Part shown: one piece after another, positions 25,103 through 34,594 of the stretch | Numbering within the stretch: position 1 is the first letter of the stretch | Layout of the letters: each line of letters begins with the position of its first letter | Translations under genes and position numbers: made by a program | Source of the DNA: an uncultured Mucilaginibacter sp. | Lineage (GTDB): Bacteria > Bacteroidota > Bacteroidia > Sphingobacteriales > Sphingobacteriaceae | Assembly (NCBI GenBank): GCA_903864275.1 | Contig: CAIPFE010000026.1 | Coordinates: 1-58,938, forward strand | Length of the DNA: 58,938 nt | Direction: 5' to 3' | The notes under the pieces: generated by a model | The model's database searches: none | What the model was told of the DNA's origin: nothing | What the model saw: the letters and a program-made list of their open reading frames with translations, nothing else

Positions 25103-25130
25103 ACCCCCCGCCTCTAAAGGGGAGCAAAAA
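25096..25130. terminator. Terminator-like hairpin between convergent genes
   Basis: TTTTTG (25096-25101) pairs with CAAAAA (25125-25130), with CCCC/GGGG inside. The stop codon of the gene at 25102 is within it. The C/G core resembles the repeat inside the ATPase gene at 56159. Confidence 0.5.
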
Positions 25131-25137
25131 TCTGTGA

Positions 25138-26208
25138 TCAAAACATATTCGTCTGCCTGCCACCCTTGGGCACAAATAGGTCATAATTAAAAGCAGGCAT
25201 TTCCCGGTCAGCCAAAAAGCGGTTGCAGGCCATCTTAAATAATTGATGGATGGATTCGGCAACCTGCCCGTCGCCGCTCATGCGGCGGCCGAAATCGCTG
25301 TCGTTAAGTTTGCCGTCGTGGCAGGCCTTTATGGCATTCAATACCTTTTCGGCCCTGTCGGGGAATGCTTTGTTGATCCAGTCGGTAAATATTTCGGCTA
25401 CGCTGCCGTTTAACCTAACTATGGTGAATCCCGCAGATAGTGCACCTCTGTCGGCGGCAGCTTTTATTATTGCGGGGATCTCATTGCTGTTTAACCCGGG
25501 GATGATCGGCGCAGCCATTACCCGGACGGGGACGCCTTTCTCGGACAACTTTTGAATTACCGCCAGCCTGCCTGTGGCCGTTACCGTGCGCGGCTCCAGT
25601 TTTTGCCTTAGCTGCTCGTTCAACGAGGTCAAGGATACATTGACATGCGCCAAGTTCAATGCCGCTAATTCACTTATTATATCCAGGTCGCGCAGGATCA
25701 CATTGTTTTTTGTGATGATACTTACCGGGTTCCGGTATTTTAAAAATATTTGCAAAAGCGAACGGGTTATTTTTAGCCTGCGCTCCACTGGCTGGTAACA
25801 ATCTGTATTACCCGAAAGAAGGATACAAACCGGTTGGTAGTTTTTTTTATTGAAGTATTGTTCCAGCAATTCGGCAGCATTTGGCTTTATGATTATTTTA
25901 CGCTCAAAATCAAGTCCGGCGCTGAACCCATAGTATTCGTGCGTATTGCGGGCATAACAGTAGATACAGCCATGCTCGCAACCCTGGTAGGGGTTGATAG
26001 AGTACATATGGCTCAGGTCGGGACTGTTCGATTCGCTTACAATTTTTTTTGGGCTTTCTACAAATAGCTGGGTAGCGGTGTTTTCCAGCAAAGGTTCGTC
26101 AAGCCCTTCAATATGCTCTAAAACATATTTGTTTTTTAAAAACTTGTTGTGTGAATTTACCTGTGCCCCGCGCCCCTTAAAAAACTCAGGATTTTCCTCA
26201 TGTGCCAT
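25138..26208 (-). CDS. PA0069-family radical SAM protein
   Basis: A 356-residue protein. The radical SAM cluster motif CEHGCIYCYAR (about 77-87, CxxxCxxC) is followed by SGNTDCYQPVERRLKITRSLLQ and ITKNNVILRDLD, which are typical of the spore-photoproduct-lyase-like PA0069/SplB-related family. It binds a 4Fe-4S cluster and SAM; the substrate is not known. The C-terminal AFNYDLFVPKGGRQTNMF is also family-typical. Monocistronic. Confidence 0.9.
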   Translation of the reverse strand: MAHEENPEFFKGRGAQVNSHNKFLKNKYVLEHIEGLDEPLLENTATQLFVESPKKIVSESNSPDLSHMYSINPYQGCEHGCIYCYARNTHEYYGFSAGLDFERKIIIKPNAAELLEQYFNKKNYQPVCILLSGNTDCYQPVERRLKITRSLLQIFLKYRNPVSIITKNNVILRDLDIISELAALNLAHVNVSLTSLNEQLRQKLEPRTVTATGRLAVIQKLSEKGVPVRVMAAPIIPGLNSNEIPAIIKAAADRGALSAGFTIVRLNGSVAEIFTDWINKAFPDRAEKVLNAIKACHDGKLNDSDFGRRMSGDGQVAESIHQLFKMACNRFLADREMPAFNYDLFVPKGGRQTNMF

Positions 26209-26237
26209 AAGGCAAATTTGCTAAATATTTTAGCAAA

Positions 26238-26873
26238 TTACAAATCTATCAGCTTATTTTTCATAGCATATAACACCAGGCCAATGCGGCTTTTAACATG
26301 GAGCTTTTCGAATAAAGCGTCACGGTATCCGTCAACCGTCCGGGTACTAACACTCATTTGATCAGCAATTTCTTTGTAGGTAAGTTCGGTGCTGGCCAAT
26401 TTTAAAAATTCAATTTCGCGGAGATGCAGCCTGTTATGATCAACCGGGTGACTTACTGAATCCAGTAAAAGCCTGGTGACAAATTCAGGATAATAAACCT
26501 CGCCTTGTGATACCTTTTGCAGTGCCTGTTCAAACTCAAATGGTTCAGCATCCTTTAAAAGGTACCCTTTTACGCCCAATTTCAGCATGGCAAGTACTTT
26601 TTCAGCATCATCAAACATCGATAAAACAATAACGCTGATCTCGGGATATGTTTTTTTAAGCCATTGTGCGGTAGTGGTGCCGTTCATTACAGGCATATTA
26701 ATATCCAATAAGATAATATCCGGTTTAAATTTGGGCGAAATTTTACGCGTCAGTTCTTCACCGTTCGCCGCTTCGAAAAGCACACTGTACCCATTAAAAT
26801 TATTAATCAATGAAGCAATTCCGCTTCTGAAGAGGCGGTGATCATCAACCAAGGCGATCTGGATGGTATCCAT
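26238..26873 (-). CDS. NarL/LuxR-type response regulator
   Basis: A 211-residue protein. Receiver domain 1-120 with VDDHRLFRS (acidic pocket near 10-11) and phospho-acceptor Asp in IILLDINMPVMNG (about 56). LuxR-type HTH at 145-205, with LTYKEIADQMSVSTRTVDGYRDALFEKL. The gene overlaps the upstream kinase gene by 29 bases, which strongly implies a cognate pair. Confidence 0.95.
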   Translation of the reverse strand: MDTIQIALVDDHRLFRSGIASLINNFNGYSVLFEAANGEELTRKISPKFKPDIILLDINMPVMNGTTTAQWLKKTYPEISVIVLSMFDDAEKVLAMLKLGVKGYLLKDAEPFEFEQALQKVSQGEVYYPEFVTRLLLDSVSHPVDHNRLHLREIEFLKLASTELTYKEIADQMSVSTRTVDGYRDALFEKLHVKSRIGLVLYAMKNKLIDL

Positions 26874-27669
26874 CTGTATATAAGCGTTGTTCTAAGGGGT
26901 TGAGGGTAACTTTTATACAACACCCTTTCCCTGGTGCACTGTCAATAGCTGCCACCGCACCAATAAGGGTTGCCCTGTTCTCCATGTTTTTCAAACCCGA
27001 TCCGCCGCTCCCATCAAGTGACCTGGCCGAAAAACCATTACCGTCATCTTCGAGGGTTAAATTAAACAATTCAGGATGATATTGCAAGCTGATTTTAAAA
27101 TGTTTGGCCCCCGAATGTTTAAGTGCGTTGTTCAGGGCCTCCTGGTAGATGCGAAAGAGCACAAGTTCGCGCTGCGCGCCCAACGGGTAAACATCGCCTT
27201 CTGTCGAAAGTATCGTTTGAATTAAGCCACTTTTATTGATCCTGGCGGCTTCAATATCAATGGTTTTTAACAACCCCAATCTTGTAATGTGCTCAAAACT
27301 AAGGCTTTTTGAGAGGTCGCGAAGATCATTAATAGCCTGCGAAACCAATTCGCGGCTTTCAGCGATCTTTGCCTTTTTCTGATCTTCGGAACTGTTAACT
27401 GCCAAAGCCAGGCTCAATTTCACAAAAGATAAAACCTGTGTAACATTATCGTGAATCTCCCTGCTGACGTGCAAAAGGGTCTGCTCCTGCATCTCGATCT
27501 GTGCCCTGAGGAGTTCCTGCTGAAATGCGTATTGTTGCTGCTCCTGTTCCCGTTTGTTTTTTAATTGCTTACTCCGGTATAAAACAATAAAATAGATAAT
27601 AAAGCAGGTAATGCCGACAAAGAAAAGTACAGTTAGTAATACTAATAAGCGTAAACCTTCGTCATTCAT
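26845..27669 (-). CDS. NarL-family sensor histidine kinase
   Basis: A 274-residue kinase. One N-terminal TM (about 8-30) with almost no extracellular part, then HisKA_3 with SREIHDNVTQVLSFVKLSLA (His near 73) and a HATPase domain with EALNNALKHSG, LEDDGNGF and GSGLKNMENRA. The lack of a sensor domain suggests it senses through the membrane or through its neighbour: its start overlaps the 3' end of a multi-TM protein gene by 8 bases. Confidence 0.93.
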   Translation of the reverse strand: MNDEGLRLLVLLTVLFFVGITCFIIYFIVLYRSKQLKNKREQEQQQYAFQQELLRAQIEMQEQTLLHVSREIHDNVTQVLSFVKLSLALAVNSSEDQKKAKIAESRELVSQAINDLRDLSKSLSFEHITRLGLLKTIDIEAARINKSGLIQTILSTEGDVYPLGAQRELVLFRIYQEALNNALKHSGAKHFKISLQYHPELFNLTLEDDGNGFSARSLDGSGGSGLKNMENRATLIGAVAAIDSAPGKGCCIKVTLNPLEQRLYTDGYHPDRLG

Positions 27670-28312
27670 CTGTTACACTAATTTTTTTGTTTTCAGTCAG
27701 GATCGCAATGCAGATCAAGATATGGAAAACATCACTTATAATATACCAAAAATTGAAAATAAAATCGTCGTCGAGATTATGCTCAGCCAAATAATTGGAT
27801 AGTCCTAAAAAAAAAAACATGGTGGTTGAATAAAAGAGGACACCCGTATTGTACCAAAAAACACTTTGCTTAACAATGTTTATTTTTACAGGGTACATGA
27901 GCATTTCCTTAAATAATAGCAATGAAAATACAGCAAAAAGTATTTGGGAGGGAATATAAATATATGTTGGAAATACCTTATTAAAAGGCTGAAAAAACGC
28001 AGCATTAATAAAAAATGCCGCTACTATTATAATTATTGATACGGCGATAGCTTTTTTTATTAATTTATTTTTGAACAGGTAATAATAAATTACTGAGAAA
28101 AAAATGAATTCCGTTATGCAATCGATTTGTAATATAGGCGCGTTGTTTTTATATTTTATGGCGAAAAAATTGGCTAATAGTTTCAGGATGAAAGATGTTA
28201 TCACCGCCCAGGCTAATATTTTAAATGGGAAAGTAAGCCTTTGATAACGAAGGAGACAAATACCTGCAGCTATTAGGAGTGTGACACATTCAAGAGTTGA
28301 TAAAGGATTCAT
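27662..28312 (-). CDS. Polytopic membrane protein in the kinase operon
   Basis: A 216-residue protein with about seven hydrophobic helices and little else. No family recognised. First gene of a three-gene operon (membrane protein, kinase, regulator) held together by overlaps of 8 and 29 bases. It may be the sensor half for the domain-poor kinase, an inference from context. Confidence 0.75.
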   Translation of the reverse strand: MNPLSTLECVTLLIAAGICLLRYQRLTFPFKILAWAVITSFILKLLANFFAIKYKNNAPILQIDCITEFIFFSVIYYYLFKNKLIKKAIAVSIIIIVAAFFINAAFFQPFNKVFPTYIYIPSQILFAVFSLLLFKEMLMYPVKINIVKQSVFWYNTGVLFYSTTMFFFLGLSNYLAEHNLDDDFIFNFWYIISDVFHILICIAILTENKKISVTDE

Positions 28313-28573
28313 TTACATTTAGTGCTTTAAATAACGGCATATAAATTCAGGTGTTTATCAATTTCAAAACACTTTTCTTACTCAATAACCTGGTAAGCGC
28401 CTAAAAAAACTGCCATTAACAATCAGCTAAAGGAAAATAACAAATTATCACCTGTCTAAGTCAGAGGGTATTTAATAGCTTTTTAACACCCCCGTTTGTG
28501 GCTGTGTGGCGACTGTAAATACCCCAATTGCTTTAATATCTCCTCTCGCAATTGAATTTAAAAATTACCCGGT
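28313..28573. other. Intergenic region, 261 bases
   Basis: Upstream of the kinase operon and downstream of the small gene at 28574. AT-rich; I see no confident promoter, hairpin or frame. Confidence 0.4.
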
Positions 28574-28927
28574 TTATGATAAAGTTGTACATTTAGGTGG
28601 ACAAGGAGGCGTCGGCCCATTAATGTCACTGGCAGTTACAAAAGGGGTTTTTGCATCGGGGGCGGTATTAGGCTCCACGCCCGCATAAAGCATGGTAAAG
28701 TGATTGCCTTGCGCACCCTTAAAATCCGGGTGTTTAGCTAAATGTAAACTCACCCCTGCAACTTTGGGATTACTTAAAATCTTTTCCAAACTTTCCCGGT
28801 CGAGAAAGTAGCCATTCAGAAGGTGCCCTTCGTGGGTTTTTATTGCCGGTCCGCCCTGGGCGGCATTCTGTTGCTGATACTCCTTGATCAAGCTCTTAGC
28901 TGATTCAGGATCGATAATTGAAGTCAT
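28574..28927 (-). CDS. Small conserved-looking protein, unknown
   Basis: A 117-residue soluble protein. Helical start (PESAKSLIKEYQQQNAA), then KTHEGHLLNGYFLDRESLEKILSNPKVAGVSLHLAKHPDF, and a Pro/Cys-rich tail PTPPCPPKCTTLS. No signal peptide and no known domain. It lies upstream of, and on the same strand as, the kinase operon, 261 bases away. Confidence 0.6.
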   Translation of the reverse strand: MTSIIDPESAKSLIKEYQQQNAAQGGPAIKTHEGHLLNGYFLDRESLEKILSNPKVAGVSLHLAKHPDFKGAQGNHFTMLYAGVEPNTAPDAKTPFVTASDINGPTPPCPPKCTTLS

Positions 28928-28993
28928 TATTGTTTAATTAGGTTTTTTTTATTAATTCCCCAATAATACGATATTCGCAAGAAAATTCAGGGG

Positions 28994-29034
28994 GGTGTTT
29001 TCACGGTATTTTACTTATGAAAAACACCTTTTTT
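28994..29034 (+). terminator. Possible attenuator or terminator before 29056
   Basis: GGTGTTTT (28994-29001) pairs with AAAACACC (29021-29028), followed by six T. It sits just upstream of a start codon, so it may be a 5' leader attenuator. Confidence 0.35.
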
Positions 29035-29055
29035 ATTTTCGTATGTTAGCCCCTT

Positions 29056-30186
29056 ATGCGCCGCTTTCTCCAAAACCTGTTAAACAAACCTGTTTCAAAG
29101 CTGGCCGACCGGCTTTCTTCAAGGCCGGATAAAAAAAGAGTTGATAAGGCGTTAAGTGAATTGTATGAAAACATTAAAAGCAACCCCGGCAAACGGGGAT
29201 TGGTTTTACCATTTGATGCGAATAAGGACAAATTTATCATCCTGTCCGATCAGCACAAAGGTGCCCGGGACGGTGCCGACATATTTGCCCTGGCAGAGAA
29301 AAACTATTTGGCTGCTTTGGCTTACTATTATAAAAATCACTTCTTTTATATAAACCTGGGCGATAGTGAAGAGCTGTGGGAAAATCTTTTAATCACTGTT
29401 AAACGCCATAATAAAGCCACTTTTGAGGTCGAGAAGAAATTTTTGTTGCGTAAATCATTTATCAAAATATTTGGTAACCACGATCTCTATTGGGATAATG
29501 ATCCGCTGGCAGCTATTAACCTTGAAAAAATATATGGGCAAAAGGTTACCATTTATGAGGGCGTTATTCTAAAAACCACCATAGCGAAAAAGCCGCTTGA
29601 AATTTACATGACCCATGGCCACCAGGGCGATCTGCAAAGTGATGGAAATTGGTTCAGCAAATGGTTTGTGTCCGATATTTGGGGGCCATTTCAGTCGTAT
29701 TTACGCATAAACCCCAATACGCCAGCAAATAACGACCAGTTAAAAACAGTTCATAACCGGATGATGTACGAATGGAGTTCGAAACGTAAAGATATGCTGC
29801 TGATTACCGGGCATACACACCAACCGGTGTTTAAATCGTTAACCCACCTGGAGAAACTATGTGAAGAACTAAAAACCGTGAAAGACTCAAAAAACAAACC
29901 TGAGACTGAGGCGCTCAAAGATCAAATAGCCAGCCGCATAAGTAAAGGCGATAAAATGCCCGACTTTAACGGCTACCTGGATACTTATTTCAATAGTGGC
30001 TGCTGTTGTTTTGATGATGGCGACATAACCGGTATTGAACTGGCGGATGGTTGTATCAGGCTGATAAAATGGCAATACGGCAAAAATAAAGTAAGCGAAA
30101 GATTGGTTTTGGAGGAAAGTAAATTGGAAGATTTGAAGTTGGAGAATCAAGGGTCAAGAACCGAGAGCCAAGACAAAAGAAAATGA
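29056..30186 (+). CDS. Calcineurin-like metallophosphoesterase
   Basis: A 376-residue protein with the dimetal phosphoesterase motif set in order: LSDQHKG (DxH, near 65), INLGDSEE (GD, near 99), IFGNHDLYWD (GNHD, near 141), MTHGHQGD and ITGHTHQP (GHxH, near 254). No signal peptide. Substrate unknown; LpxH-like or nucleotide phosphatase activity is possible. The C-terminal ENQGSRTESQDKRK is encoded by a non-coding-type repeat (30144-30229) that runs into the gene's end. Confidence 0.9.
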   Translation: MRRFLQNLLNKPVSKLADRLSSRPDKKRVDKALSELYENIKSNPGKRGLVLPFDANKDKFIILSDQHKGARDGADIFALAEKNYLAALAYYYKNHFFYINLGDSEELWENLLITVKRHNKATFEVEKKFLLRKSFIKIFGNHDLYWDNDPLAAINLEKIYGQKVTIYEGVILKTTIAKKPLEIYMTHGHQGDLQSDGNWFSKWFVSDIWGPFQSYLRINPNTPANNDQLKTVHNRMMYEWSSKRKDMLLITGHTHQPVFKSLTHLEKLCEELKTVKDSKNKPETEALKDQIASRISKGDKMPDFNGYLDTYFNSGCCCFDDGDITGIELADGCIRLIKWQYGKNKVSERLVLEESKLEDLKLENQGSRTESQDKRK

Positions 30187-30229
30187 CCAAACCACAATCT
30201 TGATTCTTAGCTCTTGATTCCTGGCTCTT
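30144..30229. repeat. Purine/pyrimidine inverted repeat (AATCAAGAG type)
   Basis: The left arm (30144-30173) consists of AATCAAGG, GTCAAGAA and GAGAGCCAAGA; the right arm (30198-30229) is TCTTGATTCTTAGC, TCTTGATTCC, TGGCTCTT. It lies between convergent genes and supplies the last codons of the phosphoesterase. Confidence 0.75.
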
Positions 30230-30231
30230 CT

Positions 30232-30870
30232 CTACCCGTCCAGCAAGAAAACGAACAGTTCCTTAGGCCCGTGGGCGCCTAAAACCAGGGTTTTTTCAAT
30301 GTCCGCAGTGCGGCTTGGGCCGGTAACATTGCTGATCATGGACGGTATATCACTCCTGTACTTATTTTTTATAAGATTAAAGCCATCTTTTAAATCGAGC
30401 ACCAGTTGGGAGGTATAGGCAAGCACAATATGCACAGGTGGGTAAATACTTAAACGGCGGCCTGCCATATTAGCGTTCGATAGTAAAATACTGCCATTAC
30501 GTGCAATTAATGCTTCGCAAAGTGTAAAACCAACATCCGCCTGCTCAAAATCTTTATCTGTTTCAAAAAAAGGATAGTCAAACCGGGTCAGTATATCTTG
30601 TAAAGGAGGTTCCCAGCAATATATTTTGCGCCACTTGCGGTCCTCTGCAAGTTCAAGTAAGTTTTCTATAAATTGTACTTCATCCTCACAGAAAACAAAC
30701 TGGCCGGATATCGCGGTAAACTGTTCTGCAAAAAGCACTTCAGGCAACTCCTCGTTGGGGGCATAGTGAGGAAGATCTTCAAGGTTGGGATAGGGGTTCT
30801 CCCGCTTTTCTAGGAGCGCCTTGCGGATCTTTTTAAGCAGTTTTTCCTTTGATGTGGTGATGTCCCTCAT
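30232..30870 (-). CDS. LUD-domain (LutC/YkgG-type) protein
   Basis: A 212-residue protein. The start at 30870 (MRDITTSKEKLLKKI) is chosen because a longer start at 30915 lies in a repeat. Family features: N-terminal helix of the LutC type, CEALIARNGSILLS near 130 and IPSMISNVTGPSRTADIEKTLVLGAHGPKELFVFLL at the C-terminus. LutC proteins take part in lactate oxidation with LutA/B, which are absent here. It follows ftsH, an order I associate with Bacteroidota genomes. Confidence 0.88.
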   Translation of the reverse strand: MRDITTSKEKLLKKIRKALLEKRENPYPNLEDLPHYAPNEELPEVLFAEQFTAISGQFVFCEDEVQFIENLLELAEDRKWRKIYCWEPPLQDILTRFDYPFFETDKDFEQADVGFTLCEALIARNGSILLSNANMAGRRLSIYPPVHIVLAYTSQLVLDLKDGFNLIKNKYRSDIPSMISNVTGPSRTADIEKTLVLGAHGPKELFVFLLDG

Positions 30871-30883
30871 TTTATAGTAGCTT

Positions 30884-30949
30884 AAAGCAAAAAGCAAAAA
30901 GTCCAAAGCAAGCAAATAGCTTTTAGCTTTGGACTTTCAGCTTTCGGCT
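30884..30949. repeat. Inverted repeat between ftsH and the LUD gene
   Basis: The left arm is AAAGCAAAAAGC plus AAAAAGTCCAAAGC (30884-30909), the right arm GCTTTGGACTTTCAGCTTTC (30926-30945) and GGCT. The 12-bp core AAAGTCCAAAGC/GCTTTGGACTTT is perfect. Same style as the other purine/pyrimidine repeats. Confidence 0.8.
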
Positions 30950-30954
30950 AAAAT

Positions 30955-33072
30955 TTATTTCTTGCTGGCAATTGCGTCCTTTTCTTCAGGGTTTCTTTTA
31001 AAAGTACCTGAATGATCGGCAACACCTTCAGGGATCAGTGCTTTAGCTGCAGGTTCCTGGTCGGCCGGGCCGTTAACAAACTCATCATAAGTGGTGCGGT
31101 TGTCGAACGGACGTTTGCCTAATATTTCTTCAAGATCCGACTGGAACAGGATTTCCTTTTCCAAAAGCTTGTCGGCTAATTTTATCAGGCCTTCCCTTTT
31201 ATCGATAAGCAGTTTTTTGGTCATTTCATAAACCTCACTTATCTGCTTGCGCACTTCCTGGTCAATCAGCTCCGAGGTTTTTTCGGAGTATGGTTTATTG
31301 AACTGGTATTCGCCCTGGGTATCATTAAATGATACGTTACCCACTTTGTCATTCATACCATAAATAGTAACCATGGCATAAGCAAGTTTTGTAATCCGCT
31401 CTAGGTCATTTTGCGCGCCGGTTGATATTTTCCCGAAGGTAATATCTTCAGCAACGCGGCCGCCAAGTGTCATACACATACCATCGATCAACTGTTCGGT
31501 AGTATACAAAAACTGTTCTTTTGGCAGATATTGTGCATAACCCAAAGCAGCAACACCACGCGGAACGATGGATACTTTAACCAATGGATCCGCATGTTCC
31601 AGGAACCAGCCTGCAATAGCATGGCCCGCTTCGTGATAGGCAACAATACGTTTTTCTTCAGGGGATATAATTTTGTTCTTTTTCTCCAGGCCGCCGATCA
31701 CACGGTCAATAGCATCCTGGAAATCCTGCATGTCAACGGCCTCTTTATTTTTACGTGCAGCTATCAAAGCAGCTTCGTTACAAACATTGGCAATTTCGGC
31801 GCCCGCGAAACCCGGCGTTTGGGCCGATAATTTTTTAGCATCTACGCCATCGGCAAGTTTAACCGGTTTTAAATGCACCTTAAATATCTGCTCCCTGCCA
31901 ATCAGGTCGGGTTTATCAATAGATACCTGCCTGTCAAAACGGCCGGGGCGCAATAAAGCGGAATCCAAAACATCCGGGCGGTTGGTTGCAGCAAGGATAA
32001 TGATGCCCGAGTCGGTACCAAAACCATCCATTTCAACCAATAACTGGTTCAGCGTATTTTCGCGTTCATCATTACCGCCTACAATATTGTTTTTACCACG
32101 GGCGCGGCCAATGGCATCAATTTCGTCAATAAATATAATACAGGGGGCTTTGTCTTTTGCCTGGCGGAAAAGGTCACGTACACGCGAAGCACCCACACCA
32201 ACAAACATTTCTACAAAATCCGATCCTGACAATGAGAAAAATGGCACCTGCGCCTCGCCTGCAACGGCCTTGGCGAGCAGCGTTTTACCGGTACCAGGCG
32301 CACCTATTAGTAATGCACCCTTTGGTATTTTACCGCCAAGGTTGGTGTATTTTTTCGGATTTTTCAAAAAATCTACAATTTCCATTACCTCTTGTTTGGC
32401 TTCTTCAAGCCCGGCCACATCGTTAAATGTTACTGATACCTGGGCTTCCTTATCAAATAAAGTAGCCTTTGATTTGCCAATATTAAATATCTGGCCGCCC
32501 GGGCCACCACCTGCCCCACCACTCATACGGCGCATAATAAACAACCATACCGCTACAAGCAGCACAGCCATTATAATACACTGCACAAACCAGTTTGATA
32601 ACAGGCTTTCGTGCCCCTGCTCGTATGAGATAGGAATTTTTTGGTCGTCGGTAAAGTTTTTTTCCGCCGCATTTATTGATTGCTTTAAGCTTTCAAAAGT
32701 AGCATCAGTAAAAACATACTGAGGCCCATTATCAGCAGCCCCAACATTGAAAGTGTGCTGCTCTTTTTGCGCATCGGCGTATTGCGGCTTATTTAAACTT
32801 GCTGCCTTTAAATAAACTTCCGCAATGACCAGGTCACCGCTGCGGTAAGCAACCACCCGGTCAACATCATGGTCTTTAAGCATGGTTTCTTCAAACCTTT
32901 GCTCAGATATAGGTTTTAAATTATTACCATTCAATAGCGTAGCCACTCCCAGCAAAACCACAACAATAATGGCGTAAAACCACATAATATTGGGCTTAGG
33001 CGGTTTCGGGGTAACTTTTTTATTCGGTATTTTCCGTATGGGTTTTGGTTTTTCCAGGTTATTATCTTTCAT
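30955..33072 (-). CDS. ftsH: ATP-dependent zinc metalloprotease FtsH
   Basis: A 705-residue AAA+ membrane protease. TM helices at about 29-48 and 161-180 flank a periplasmic domain. Walker A GAPGTGKT (257-264), Walker [13 protein letters not shown] (311-322), second region of homology [21 protein letters not shown], and zinc site HEAGH (480-484) with a later Asp ligand in [12 protein letters not shown]. All catalytic elements are intact. It degrades misfolded membrane proteins and regulatory substrates. Downstream of rsfS on the same strand. Confidence 0.98.
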   Translation of the reverse strand: MKDNNLEKPKPIRKIPNKKVTPKPPKPNIMWFYAIIVVVLLGVATLLNGNNLKPISEQRFEETMLKDHDVDRVVAYRSGDLVIAEVYLKAASLNKPQYADAQKEQHTFNVGAADNGPQYVFTDATFESLKQSINAAEKNFTDDQKIPISYEQGHESLLSNWFVQCIIMAVLLVAVWLFIMRRMSGGAGGGPGGQIFNIGKSKATLFDKEAQVSVTFNDVAGLEEAKQEVMEIVDFLKNPKKYTNLGGKIPKGALLIGAPGTGKTLLAKAVAGEAQVPFFSLSGSDFVEMFVGVGASRVRDLFRQAKDKAPCIIFIDEIDAIGRARGKNNIVGGNDERENTLNQLLVEMDGFGTDSGIIILAATNRPDVLDSALLRPGRFDRQVSIDKPDLIGREQIFKVHLKPVKLADGVDAKKLSAQTPGFAGAEIANVCNEAALIAARKNKEAVDMQDFQDAIDRVIGGLEKKNKIISPEEKRIVAYHEAGHAIAGWFLEHADPLVKVSIVPRGVAALGYAQYLPKEQFLYTTEQLIDGMCMTLGGRVAEDITFGKISTGAQNDLERITKLAYAMVTIYGMNDKVGNVSFNDTQGEYQFNKPYSEKTSELIDQEVRKQISEVYEMTKKLLIDKREGLIKLADKLLEKEILFQSDLEEILGKRPFDNRTTYDEFVNGPADQEPAAKALIPEGVADHSGTFKRNPEEKDAIASKK

Positions 33073-33164
33073 TACTTTTTCTTATTTATTATCGCAATGA
33101 ACGCTACCATTAGCTGCTCTTTATTTTTTAAAGCGGCTTTTGACGGTTCATTTCTTTACAAGCT

Positions 33165-33172
33165 CAAACTTA
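33165..33172 (-). promoter_or_regulatory. -7 box upstream of ftsH
   Basis: TAAGTTTG on the minus strand, about 92 bases before the ftsH ATG. The -33 region is weak. This suggests ftsH can be transcribed apart from rsfS. Confidence 0.4.
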
Positions 33173-33239
33173 CAATCATTTATTAACATTTTGAGTGGTA
33201 TGACATTGACGCCCGCGTAAGCACAATTGTTACGGATGC

Positions 33240-33617
33240 TTAAGCGCTTTTATACAGTTTAATTTCCGCATCGCCCCAAAGGTCTTCCATTCCATAAAAT
33301 TCACGTTTATCCGTTCTGAAAACGTGTACAACCACATCTACATAATCCAGCAGTATCCATTCGCCATACTCCATCCCTTCTTTTCGCCAGGGATCCTGTT
33401 GCGTGGCTTTAAAAATCTCTTCTTCTACACTATTAGCTATTGCTTTTACATGGGTGGCTGACTCGGCATGACAGATCACAAAATAATCAGTTACCGAACT
33501 AAATATATTACGAAGGTCTAACCTGATGATATCATTCCCTTTTTTTTCCTGTATGCCATGTATGGCAAGCTCAGAAATGTAAGCCGATTCACTTAACGCT
33601 TTGTTTTTTACCATCAA
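33240..33617 (-). CDS. rsfS: Ribosome silencing factor RsfS
   Basis: A 125-residue Iojap/RsfS protein: KGNDIIRLDLRNIFSSVTDYFVICHAESATHVKAIANSVEEE and GMEYGEWILLDYVDVVVHVFRTDKREFYGMEDLWGDAE match the family closely. It binds ribosomal protein uL14 and blocks subunit joining under starvation. Divergent from birA, leaving a very short shared control region, so promoters probably lie within coding sequence. Confidence 0.96.
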   Translation of the reverse strand: MMVKNKALSESAYISELAIHGIQEKKGNDIIRLDLRNIFSSVTDYFVICHAESATHVKAIANSVEEEIFKATQQDPWRKEGMEYGEWILLDYVDVVVHVFRTDKREFYGMEDLWGDAEIKLYKSA

Positions 33618-33660
33618 AAAGAATTAGTTTTGAACGATTTTGACATTAACATATAACACT

Positions 33661-34443
33661 TTGCAAAATAACATATTTTCGGGCTTATTTGTTGGACAAA
33701 ATTTTATTATACTAAAAGAAGTTGATTCGACAAATAATTTCCTTAAAGAACTACTCTCAAATTCCAAGCCATTGATGGAAGGTACGGTCATTATGGCAGA
33801 AAACCAGTACGCAGGCAGGGGCCAGCAGCAAAATGGCTGGCATGCCGAACCCGGTAAAAATTTAACATTCAGCATGCTGCTAAAACCAGCCTTTTTGCAC
33901 TTAACTGATCAGTTTGATTTAACAAGGGCAATAAGCCTTGGTGTTTTTGACGCTCTTGCACCTTTGCTGGGCGGCAAATTGAAAATAAAGTGGCCAAACG
34001 ACATCTATTATAACGATCGAAAGATCGGAGGTATGTTAATTGAAAACCTGGTACAGGGCGGCCAGATAAAAAATTCAATTATTGGAATTGGCCTTAACGT
34101 TAACCAGGACAGTTTTCCGGCCGGATTATCAAATGCCACATCAATTAAGCAAATCTTACACGCAGATTATGATTTAAAAACTTTATTGTCCGAAATTTGC
34201 CGCCACATTGAAGCCTGGTATTTGAAAATAAAGGCAGGAAATATTCTGGCTGTGAGGCAAGCTTATCTATCCCGCCTGTATTGGTTAAATGAAAGTAAAA
34301 GCTTTAAAACACAGCATAATGTGTTTACCGGGGCAATTAACGACGTAAGGGACAATGGCTTATTGGTTATTAAAAATAATATCGGCGAAGAAATAGAGTT
34401 TAGTTTGAAAGAAATTGAATTTTTAAATAAAGCGGTTCAGTAG
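33661..34443 (+). CDS. birA: Biotin--[acetyl-CoA-carboxylase] ligase
   Basis: A 260-residue monofunctional BirA without the N-terminal DNA-binding domain. ILKEVDSTNNFLKELL, AENQYAGRGQQQNGWHAEPGKNLTFSMLL (biotinyl-AMP loop, GRGxxxxxW), KWPNDIYYNDRKIGGMLIE and IGIGLNVNQ are all present. It attaches biotin to carboxylase carrier proteins. No ATG lies nearby; TTG at 33661 (LQNNIFSGLF) is favoured, TTG at 33640 is possible. Confidence 0.94.
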   Translation: MQNNIFSGLFVGQNFIILKEVDSTNNFLKELLSNSKPLMEGTVIMAENQYAGRGQQQNGWHAEPGKNLTFSMLLKPAFLHLTDQFDLTRAISLGVFDALAPLLGGKLKIKWPNDIYYNDRKIGGMLIENLVQGGQIKNSIIGIGLNVNQDSFPAGLSNATSIKQILHADYDLKTLLSEICRHIEAWYLKIKAGNILAVRQAYLSRLYWLNESKSFKTQHNVFTGAINDVRDNGLLVIKNNIGEEIEFSLKEIEFLNKAVQ

Positions 34444-34594
34444 TTAGCCGGTTGTAATTTGTTAAAGATTGTAAAAAAGGCTGCTATAGGCTTTTATCAG
34501 CGTTTGAAATTGCCTTGTTCAGAATGAAAACAGAAACGACCGATACTTTAGCGAACCGATACAAATGAACTGCATAACAAACAAACGAATAAAA

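Noticed and set aside
31673..32722. A 349-codon plus-strand frame
   Set aside because: It is antisense to ftsH, which has every catalytic motif intact; the Ser/Pro-rich translation is a codon-bias shadow.
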